The notes beneath the pieces are model-generated. The model was not told where the DNA came from, ran no database searches, and saw only the letters and a program-made list of their open reading frames with translations. Both the position numbers and the translations under genes were made by a program. A stretch of 11,428 nucleotides of DNA, from contig ONQH01000065.1 in the NCBI GenBank assembly GCA_900319885.1, forward strand, positions 1 to 11,428. Reading direction: 5' to 3'. This document shows, in pieces, positions 1 to 6,484 of the stretch; position 1 is the first letter of the stretch, and each line of letters begins with the position of its first letter. Source of the DNA: Candidatus Avelusimicrobium ruminicola. GTDB taxonomy: Bacteria; Elusimicrobiota; Elusimicrobia; Elusimicrobiales; Elusimicrobiaceae.

Positions 1-47
1 ATTCCGCGCTCTACTCCATGCAGTTTAAGGATACCCAAAAAGCCTAG
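1..47 (+). CDS. C-terminal tail of an upstream gene (partial)
   Basis: Frame 3 is open from the window edge to a TAG at 45-47 and reads SALYSMQFKDTQKA. The stop overlaps the AGGAGG of the next gene, and only 9 bases separate it from the cdd ATG, so the two are probably co-transcribed. The ending LYxxQF resembles the extreme C-terminus of MsbA-type ABC exporters (..LYxxQF..), but 14 residues cannot establish a family. The other two frames are also possible: frame 1 has no stop before base 47, and frame 2 stops at 26-28. Confidence 0.4.
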   Translation, partial: SALYSMQFKDTQKA

Positions 48-52
48 GAGGA
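46..52 (+). promoter_or_regulatory. ribosome binding site of cdd
   Basis: A perfect AGGAGGA lies 4 bases before the ATG at 57 and fixes this start. It overlaps the stop codon of the upstream gene, which suggests translational coupling. Confidence 0.8.
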
Positions 53-56
53 TTCT

Positions 57-512
57 ATGCCTACATTAAAACCCACTATTCTCAACGAATTATTTGCAGT
101 AGCCGCACGCACCCTAAAGAATTCCTACTCTCCCTATTCTAAATTTAAGGTAGGGGCCGCCGTGCTTACCGGCAGCGGCAAAATCTACGGGGGTACCAAT
201 ATTGAAAATGCTTCTTTTGGGCTTACTAACTGCGCCGAACGTACGGCCCTTTTTAGTGCCATAGCAGCCGGAGAACGGGAATTTAAGGCCTTGGCCATTG
301 TATTTAGCCAAAAGGGGTTGGGAGACTTAAGCACCCCCTGTGGGGCCTGTCGCCAAGTAATGGCTGAATTTTGCCCTCCTGCTATGCCGATTTACACGGC
401 GGATGTATCTTCAGGAAAGCCGGAGCGGATTGTACAAAAGAAATTAAAAGATTACTATCCCTATCCGTTTAGTCCGGAGGCATTACAAAAGAATCCGCGC
501 CGCACTAAATAG
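57..512 (+). CDS. cdd: cytidine deaminase
   Basis: This 151-residue protein hydrolytically deaminates cytidine and deoxycytidine to uridine and deoxyuridine in the cytoplasm (pyrimidine salvage). The zinc site is complete: C59-A-E61 gives the first zinc-binding Cys and the catalytic Glu, and P94-C95-G-A-C98 gives the other two Cys ligands. The three-Cys arrangement and the length, close to the usual 130-150 residues, point to the small homotetrameric form, as in Bacillus, rather than the dimeric E. coli form. R62 after the catalytic Glu and the substrate motif TNIENASFG (residues 47-55) are also typical. The C-terminus (DYYPYPF) sits where the family usually has LLPxAF, and is followed by a short basic tail. 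The gene appears to be the last of an operon entering from the left and is closed by a hairpin terminator. Confidence 0.96.
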   Translation: MPTLKPTILNELFAVAARTLKNSYSPYSKFKVGAAVLTGSGKIYGGTNIENASFGLTNCAERTALFSAIAAGEREFKALAIVFSQKGLGDLSTPCGACRQVMAEFCPPAMPIYTADVSSGKPERIVQKKLKDYYPYPFSPEALQKNPRRTK

Positions 513-520
513 CACTTTTC

Positions 521-549
521 AAAGTCCCCTAAACAAAGGGGACTTTTTT
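521..549 (+). terminator. intrinsic terminator after cdd
   Basis: A 10-bp stem (AAAGTCCCCT, 521-530, with AGGGGACTTT, 537-546) closes a 6-base loop and merges into a run of Ts ending at 548. It isolates cdd from gap. Confidence 0.9.
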
Positions 550-563
550 CATCCCCTAAAAAT

Positions 564-1623
<1,060 letters not shown>

Positions 1624-1642
1624 CTTTTATAAGTTAAATGTT

Positions 1643-1673
1643 AAAACCCCCGCTCAATAGAGCGGGGGTTTTT
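1643..1673. terminator. bidirectional terminator between gap and the pilin gene
   Basis: A 13-bp stem (AAAACCCCCGCTC, 1643-1655, with GAGCGGGGGTTTT, 1660-1672) closes a 4-base loop, with Ts following on both strands. It lies between the convergent gap and pilin-like genes and can serve both. Confidence 0.92.
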
Positions 1674-1686
1674 ATCAGTTTACCTA

Positions 1687-2304
1687 TTAAAATACGGCGG
1701 TTCCCTGTTTGACTACTTTGGCTCCTAACCGAGTACATTGTTTTTCCAGTTTATTGCCTTTGCTGGAACCATACGTACACGTGATCTTTCCCGCCATTTG
1801 ATAACATTTCTTTTGATCCCCGGAATTTTTCTGTTCCGCATAGCGAGAACAAAAATAAATGTTAATATCATTACTCCCTGTATCGTTACCGCATTGGTCG
1901 TTGTTTCCGCCACGTGTTTTACAAACCCGCATATGCAGTACACCGCCGGTTAGTAACCCATAGCGAATACCAATACCGTTGCCCATATTATAATAGATAT
2001 AATTTTGCTTTTTAGACGTTTTATGCGTCGTGGGTAATTGAGCCAATACGTTGCCGTTAATATCCGTGGCCCCTGAAGGAGCGCCGATTGTAAATTTATT
2101 CCAATCGTACACGGTACTCCAATCCCCATGCTCCAAATAGTGCATATCCAGCGAGTCCATCATAGATCTACCAATGGCCAACCCCGACATGACCCGCGCC
2201 TTAAGCACCGCTTGGTTATATAGTGGCAGTGCAATAGCGGCTAAAATACCGATAATAAGCACCACTACCAATAATTCAATTAATGTAAATGCTTTTTGAT
2301 TCAT
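1687..2304 (-). CDS. type IV pilin-like protein (prepilin N-terminus)
   Basis: A 205-residue secreted protein with a class III (prepilin peptidase) signal: short leader MNQKA, then FTLIELLVVV and a hydrophobic helix to about residue 29. The Glu at mature position 5 (E10 of the precursor) is present. The residue before the cleavage point is Ala rather than the usual Gly. The C-terminal part is globular, with six cysteines (128, 138, 152, 167, 176, 190), enough for up to three disulfides. The start at 2304 is chosen because AGGAGG sits 5-6 bases upstream and the leader begins there; the upstream TTG at 2352 would put 16 extra residues before the prepilin leader. The gene is alone, with its own promoter and the terminator shared with gap. 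It could be a minor pilin, a type II secretion pseudopilin or a surface filament subunit. No assembly genes are in the window. Confidence 0.88.
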   Translation of the reverse strand: MNQKAFTLIELLVVVLIIGILAAIALPLYNQAVLKARVMSGLAIGRSMMDSLDMHYLEHGDWSTVYDWNKFTIGAPSGATDINGNVLAQLPTTHKTSKKQNYIYYNMGNGIGIRYGLLTGGVLHMRVCKTRGGNNDQCGNDTGSNDINIYFCSRYAEQKNSGDQKKCYQMAGKITCTYGSSKGNKLEKQCTRLGAKVVKQGTAVF

Positions 2305-2332
2305 AAACCCTCCTATAAAACTCCTTACTCTA

Positions 2333-2360
2333 AGTATACGACTAATACCCAAAATTTCAA
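2333..2360 (-). promoter_or_regulatory. sigma-70 type promoter of the pilin-like gene
   Basis: On the minus strand, TTGAAA (2355-2360) is followed after 16 bases by TATACT (2333-2338). Transcription would begin near 2326, leaving a leader of about 22 bases that holds the AGGAGGG ribosome binding site. Confidence 0.7.
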
Positions 2361-2372
2361 GTGAAAATATAT

Positions 2373-2398
2373 TTAAAAACCCCAGCGAACTGGGGTTT
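2373..2398 (-). terminator. intrinsic terminator of the outer-membrane protein gene
   Basis: A 9-bp stem (AAACCCCAG, 2377-2385, with CTGGGGTTT, 2390-2398) closes a four-base loop that reads TTCG on the minus strand. A T-run follows on the minus strand (2375-2379). It separates the gene ending at 2412 from the pilin promoter. Confidence 0.88.
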
Positions 2399-2411
2399 AG
2401 TTAAATAGAAA

Positions 2412-3275
2412 TTATTTTGCTTCGCTAAAAATATGGCTAAAACTAAAAGAAACGCCCACGTACACATTTTCGCCGCGCGGGCCAATATACTTGCCTTGGG
2501 CCGTATAATAACTAATAAACGGGGCCACAAACAAGTTTTTGTAAAGTTGTACATCTAAACGGGCATTGGCTTCAAATTCCCAATCCAAATCCGTAGGATG
2601 TCTTTCGCTAGCATCCAAATAGTCGCGGAACATGGCATCAGTTTTGAAGGTAACCCCTTCGCGTACCGGGGCTTCCAATTCAATGCCGGCTTCCCAGGCT
2701 AGTTTGCTGGAATAGGGGGAATAGGTAAAATCTCGTTCGCCCACAACTGCGGCATACAGTTTTTTAAGGTATTTCCCGTCAAACAATTTAGCACCGGCCA
2801 TACCCCGTAATACACGTTTGCGCGGGGAGTGATGCGGTTTGGTAAATTCGGTTTCATAGCCTACGGTCGCAAACGGACCCGCGTCAAAACCGCCCAAAAA
2901 ATCTTCCACGTGCCATAAGCGTTGCGTATACCCCGTTTCAAAAAGGATGCGGTCTGCATTTTCGTTAGTTAACGATTCCCCGTCCACTGGGCGAATTTTC
3001 GTACGTCCATAATCCATTAAAAGTTTATTGGTCCATACGTAATGTTCTGCATGATAATCGGCAATAGAATCCCAACTTCCGCGTACGGAGGTTTGCGAAT
3101 CGGAAGTTAAACGCGCATTGGAAAAGCCGTCATATTCGCGGGCATGTTTTACTTCCGTGCTGGTCAAATCAAGTGCTAATTTTTTTAGTTCAACTTGCCA
3201 ACCTTGTTTGCCGTCTTGGGCAAAGGTAACCCCTGCTACCAGTAGGGCCGTCATGATAAAAAATACTTTCTTCAT
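2412..3275 (-). CDS. predicted outer-membrane beta-barrel protein, family not recognised
   Basis: A 287-residue protein with a clear Sec signal peptide (MKKVFFIMTALLVAGVTFA, cleavage probably before Q20), so it is exported. The mature part has no hydrophobic helix. It shows many alternating polar/hydrophobic strands rich in Tyr, Phe and Trp, for example FATVGYETEF (135-144), WEFEANARLDVQLY (232-245), LFVAPFISYYT (248-258) and VYVGVSFSFSHIF (271-283), the last close to the C-terminus as in outer-membrane barrels. Topology suggests a small barrel of roughly 10-12 strands (inference). I do not recognise the family or a ligand. The ATG at 3275 has GAGGAG 5 bases upstream. The gene is monocistronic, with its own promoter and terminator, divergent from pyk. 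Confidence 0.75.
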   Translation of the reverse strand: MKKVFFIMTALLVAGVTFAQDGKQGWQVELKKLALDLTSTEVKHAREYDGFSNARLTSDSQTSVRGSWDSIADYHAEHYVWTNKLLMDYGRTKIRPVDGESLTNENADRILFETGYTQRLWHVEDFLGGFDAGPFATVGYETEFTKPHHSPRKRVLRGMAGAKLFDGKYLKKLYAAVVGERDFTYSPYSSKLAWEAGIELEAPVREGVTFKTDAMFRDYLDASERHPTDLDWEFEANARLDVQLYKNLFVAPFISYYTAQGKYIGPRGENVYVGVSFSFSHIFSEAK

Positions 3276-3316
3276 AATTCTCCTCTATATTCAAAATAAA
3301 CGCCCAACATCCAGCG

Positions 3317-3345
3317 TTCTTATTTATATTGTAGCAGTTTATAAT
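3317..3345 (+). promoter_or_regulatory. possible pyk promoter
   Basis: On the plus strand a perfect TATAAT (3340-3345) lies 17 bases after a weak TTCTTA (3317-3322). It would overlap the divergent promoter of the outer-membrane protein gene. An alternative -10, TATAAA at 3376-3381, has no matching -35. Confidence 0.4.
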
Positions 3346-3350
3346 GACAA
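3323..3350 (-). promoter_or_regulatory. promoter of the outer-membrane protein gene
   Basis: On the minus strand, TTGTCA (3345-3350) and TATAAA (3323-3328) are separated by 16 bases. The start would be near 3316, giving a leader of about 40 bases that includes the GAGGAG ribosome binding site. Confidence 0.6.
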
Positions 3351-3382
3351 CCGTCTCAAAAAATAATAAAATAGATATAAAT

Positions 3383-3400
3383 GGCGCGAAACAACGCGCC
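3383..3400. promoter_or_regulatory. inverted repeat in the pyk leader
   Basis: GGCGCG (3383-3388) and CGCGCC (3395-3400) form a perfect 6-bp stem with loop AAACAA, 29 bases before the pyk start. No T-run follows on either strand, so it is not a standard terminator. It may be an operator or an RNA hairpin in the leader. Confidence 0.4.
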
Positions 3401-3428
3401 TATTACTTTGTTATGATAAGGAAATTTT

Positions 3429-4850
3429 ATGTTAAAAAATAGTGATTTCTGCAAAATTGTCGCCACCATTGGTCCCGATACCAGTAGCGAAAAAGCCATT
3501 GAACAACTGGTTTTGGCGGGGGTGTCAGTATTTCGCTGCAATTGCAGCCATGGGTCTTTACCGGAATATCAAGAACGGGTCAATAACATCCGCAAAATGG
3601 AACAAAAATATAATTGCAGCCTAGGCATTTTATTTGATTTACAAGGGCCTAAACTGCGCATTGGCACGTTTAAGGATTATGCGGTTACCCTTGATACCGG
3701 GGCCAATTTTCAGGTAGATTTGGATCCTCAACCCGGCGATACCACCCGCGTGTGTCTACCGCACCCTGAAATTTTTGCCGCCATGCATGAAGGTATGGAC
3801 TTACTACTTAATGACGGAGTGGTACGTTTGCGCGTAAATTCTTTTACCGCTACCTCGGCCCAATGTACCGTAACGGCGGGGGGCCCCCTTAGTAATAAAA
3901 AAGGGGTCAATATTCCCGGAGTCAAACTCCCCATTTCGGCTCTTACCCCAAAAGATCGGGAAGATTTGAAAATAGCCGAGCAACTAGGAGCGGATTTTAT
4001 CGGTCTCTCTTTTGTGCAAGATCCGAAAGATATTGCAGAATTACGTAGCCTTATGCAATCCCAGGCACATATTATTGCCAAGATTGAAAAACCCTCTGCC
4101 ATAGATCATTTGCGCGAAATTATTGATTTAACGGATGTGGTAATGGTAGCCCGGGGAGATTTGGGCGTGGAAACAAGCCCGGAACTGGTTCCCGTATTGC
4201 AGAAAAAAATTATTTCCGGTTGCCGCAAAGCGGGCAAACCCGTCATTGTGGCCACCCAAATGTTAGAATCTATGATTCATAACGTCATGCCTACCCGGGC
4301 CGAAGCGTCCGACGTAGCCAACGCTGTGTATGACGGGGTAGATGCCGTGATGCTTTCGGCTGAAACCGCCCAAGGGGAACACCCCATTGAAGCAGTAACT
4401 ACCATGCGGCGCATTATTGAAACGGTAGAGGCCGATCACCGCTACCGGAAAGGACTTGTTTTGCTGGAACGACGCAATGACTCCACTAAAGAGGGGGCTG
4501 TAACTACTGCGGCCAGCGTCGTGGCCACGAACATGGATACCGCCAATGTGATTGTCACTTTTACCGATTCCGGCTCCACTACGTTGCGTGCTTCCAAGCA
4601 ACGGGCTGGCGGCGTGCCTATTTTGGCCCTTACGCCCAATGTAACTACGGCCAGGCAACTGTCCTTGGTATGGGGGGTAAAACCCATTGTGGTGGAGACT
4701 TTGCGCAATTTTGATGATATGGTCCGCGAGGCTCGCAAAGCGGTTATTTCACAAGAACTTGCTAAAGAGGGGGATAACGTAGTCGTTACCGCGGGGATTC
4801 CCTTTGGCAAAGCGGGCACTACCAATATGCTCTATGTGCTCAGCGTGTAA
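3429..4850 (+). CDS. pyk: pyruvate kinase (PykA-like, K+-independent signature)
   Basis: This 473-residue enzyme transfers phosphate from phosphoenolpyruvate to ADP, the last ATP-yielding step of glycolysis. Its parts are: the barrel start KIVATIGPDTSS (9-20); the R36-C-N-C-S-H-G substrate loop; the B domain at about 80-160; the signature IIAKIEKPSAI with catalytic K218 and metal ligand E220; ARGDLGVE with metal ligand D244; ATQMLESM (275-282); and a complete C-terminal domain to about 473. The segment D70-LQGPKLRI matches the form found in K+-independent pyruvate kinases: Leu, Gln, Lys and Ile at positions equivalent to 113, 114, 117 and 120 of the muscle enzyme. AAGGAA 5 bases upstream supports the ATG. 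The gene is a single transcription unit closed by a bidirectional hairpin. Confidence 0.96.
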   Translation: MLKNSDFCKIVATIGPDTSSEKAIEQLVLAGVSVFRCNCSHGSLPEYQERVNNIRKMEQKYNCSLGILFDLQGPKLRIGTFKDYAVTLDTGANFQVDLDPQPGDTTRVCLPHPEIFAAMHEGMDLLLNDGVVRLRVNSFTATSAQCTVTAGGPLSNKKGVNIPGVKLPISALTPKDREDLKIAEQLGADFIGLSFVQDPKDIAELRSLMQSQAHIIAKIEKPSAIDHLREIIDLTDVVMVARGDLGVETSPELVPVLQKKIISGCRKAGKPVIVATQMLESMIHNVMPTRAEASDVANAVYDGVDAVMLSAETAQGEHPIEAVTTMRRIIETVEADHRYRKGLVLLERRNDSTKEGAVTTAASVVATNMDTANVIVTFTDSGSTTLRASKQRAGGVPILALTPNVTTARQLSLVWGVKPIVVETLRNFDDMVREARKAVISQELAKEGDNVVVTAGIPFGKAGTTNMLYVLSV

Positions 4851-4874
4851 GTAGATTCTTCCTAGTATCTATAG

Positions 4875-4902
4875 AAAAACCCCCGCCAATACGGGGGTTT
4901 TT
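4875..4902. terminator. bidirectional terminator between pyk and the GlpT-like gene
   Basis: An 11-bp stem (AAAAACCCCCG, 4875-4885, with CGGGGGTTTTT, 4892-4902) closes a 6-base loop, with T-runs on both strands. It sits between convergent genes. Confidence 0.92.
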
Positions 4903-4922
4903 CATGAAACAATTTGGAGTAA

Positions 4923-6235
4923 TTATTTTTCTTTGGTAGCGGCTTCCTTCTTCCACGTGGTAGCGATACAAGCACCTGCTAAAATACACGCAATAATACA
5001 GGATACATATACCCCTTTCCAATCGTATTGCTGGCTAATATAAGCCGCACCTTTACTGGATAACATGGCACCGAAATACCCAAACATCCCTGTAAATCCG
5101 CACGCCGCAGAGGCTGCTTTTTGCACGGTTACACGGGAGGCTTGCACACCACCGGCCAAGTTTTGAGGGCCATCTACAAAGAAACCAATCAAGGCCGCAA
5201 AAACGGCGGTCATCCAGAAAGCATCCGGAGAAGCTACTTTATAGAATCCCCAGCAACTAGCCGCTAAAATGGCCAAATAAATCAAGTTCATTTGCGTACA
5301 ACGACCCCCAAACCAACGGTCTGCCAAATATCCGGCTACGATACCACCGGGCATTCCTAAGAAAGGCATGGCAGACGCGGCAGACGCGGCCGCCGCTTCC
5401 GTAAAACCACGTTCTTGGTTAAGGAAGGTGGTTGCCCAGTCCAACGTAGCAAAGCGTACGTAATAAATAAATACGTAAGAAATAGCCAACGCCCACAGGA
5501 AGGGGTTGGTCAGTACGTATTTCTTAATAATTTCCCATTGTGTCATGTCCGCTTTTTCTTGTTTCACGGGCATAACGTCGTTGCGATAGATTTCAATAGC
5601 GGGTAATCCTACGGATTTGGGCGTATCAGCCATATAATATACCATAAAAATACTGTAGATAATACCCATGGCGGCCGGTACCAAGAAGGCCATTTGCCAT
5701 CCGCATTTGAGCCATAATAATAATGAGATTAACTGCGCTACAAAGAAAGCACCAAACGTGTGAGAAGAAGACCACAACGTCCATTTAGTAGCACGTTCAG
5801 AGGGGGAGAACCAGTATACAAGCCCTTTGGCTACCGGCGGGAACCCCATAGATTGGGCAGCCCCGTTTAAGCCCCACAAAAAGGCTGCCATAAACGTGAT
5901 AGAGAAAGGCAGCACATGTTGTAGTTGAGGTAAGAAAGCAAAGAGAATGTTAATTACTGAGGAAGCAAATAACCCCGTTGCCATAACCGAGCTGATATTA
6001 CAACGGTCTGCAATGGTACCACTAATAAATTTGCCAATACCATATGTCAAGTAAATCAAAAAGCCGATCGTCCCTAACTGTTCTACGGTAAAAACGCGAA
6101 TAACGCATACCCGAAGTACATGGAAAAGAACATTTTAATACGCCAAGAACGATACAACCGTTTAATTTCCTGTTCATCAGTAAGCGGTTGTGCGTCCGGA
6201 AGTGGTTTGAACCAATCTGCAATTTTTGCGAACAT
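4923..6235 (-). pseudogene. GlpT-family organophosphate:phosphate antiporter, disrupted
   Basis: An intact relative would be an inner-membrane MFS protein of about 450 residues exchanging glycerol-3-phosphate or a similar ester for phosphate. The start is the ATG at 6235 with AGGAGA upstream; this frame reads MFAKIADWFKPLP through FFSMYFGYALFAF and stops at 6083-6085. The family resumes in another frame (VEQLGTIGFLIYLTYGIGKF, from about 6086) and runs to 4923. Against E. coli GlpT, about 16-17 residues after GYAxxY are missing, the stretch holding the phosphate-binding Arg45. The other binding residues are kept: Lys (GIGKF, codon 6030-6032, like K80), His (SSSHTFG, 5760-5762, like H165) and Arg (YYVRF, 5454-5456, like R269). 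DTPKSVGLP and LDWATTFL also match GlpT. A net deletion of about 50 bases, not a multiple of three, explains this. UhpT-type substrates remain possible. Confidence 0.85.
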
Positions 6236-6348
6236 ATTGTCTCCTGTAATAAAATAAGCAGATGCACTTTTCATCTTTCCGGTATGGGATTCCCTCCGCA
6301 TACGCGCTCGTTAGAAAAAGGAAAAGTATTCCTGCTTGTAACGCTTTG

Positions 6349-6367
6349 GCGGCAAATCAATTACCGC
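6349..6367 (-). promoter_or_regulatory. hairpin at the 5' end of the GlpT-like transcript
   Basis: On the minus strand GCGGTAA (6361-6367) pairs with TTGCCGC (6349-6355) through one G-U pair, around a 5-base loop. It would begin about 3 bases after the predicted transcription start. The leader from there to the ATG is about 135 bases. I recognise no riboswitch in it. Confidence 0.4.
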
Positions 6368-6376
6368 TACAATTCC

Positions 6377-6405
6377 ATTATAACAAAAAAACGGACAATT
6401 TTCAG
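6377..6405 (-). promoter_or_regulatory. promoter of the GlpT-like gene
   Basis: On the minus strand a perfect TATAAT (6377-6382) follows CTGAAA (6400-6405) at 17 bases. The predicted start is near 6370, just after the terminator of the large upstream gene. Confidence 0.65.
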
Positions 6406-6419
6406 TTGGTATTTACGCC

Positions 6420-6453
6420 AAAAAAATCCCCTGCTAAAAACTGCTAGCAGGGG
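6420..6453 (-). terminator. intrinsic terminator of the giant MFS-like gene
   Basis: On the minus strand CCCCTGCTA (6445-6453) pairs with TAGCAGGGG (6428-6436) around an 8-base loop, followed by A and seven Ts (6420-6426). It lies about 30 bases after the stop of the large gene. The rest of 6236-6484 holds only the GlpT-like leader and promoter. Confidence 0.9.
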
Positions 6454-6484
6454 GATGAAAACACCATCTTTTTTACGTAGAGCT

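Noticed and set aside
2305..2352. TTG start at 2352 for the pilin-like gene
   Set aside because: It would put 16 residues before the prepilin leader and begin upstream of the predicted transcription start; the ATG at 2304 has AGGAGGG.
3728..4825. Antisense open frames within pyk
   Set aside because: The sense strand encodes a complete pyruvate kinase with every motif; the antisense products look random.
4923..6059. A separate 378-residue transporter starting at TTG 6059
   Set aside because: It would start inside the TM1-TM2 region of a GlpT fold and lack TM1. The upstream frame supplies the natural N-terminus with a good ribosome binding site, so one broken gene is the simpler reading.
6083..6100. 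Programmed ribosomal frameshift at the T-run of the GlpT-like gene
   Set aside because: A frameshift alone would not restore the missing 16-17 residues of TM1, so a deletion is needed in any case.
6236..6301. Upstream ATG at 6301 for the GlpT-like gene
   Set aside because: No suitably spaced ribosome binding site; the ATG at 6235 has AGGAGA at the right distance and begins where GlpT-type proteins begin.
1643..6453. The recurring C-rich hairpins as a dispersed repeat family
   Set aside because: Each lies directly after a stop codon with a T-run and the loops and flanks differ; they are ordinary terminators.
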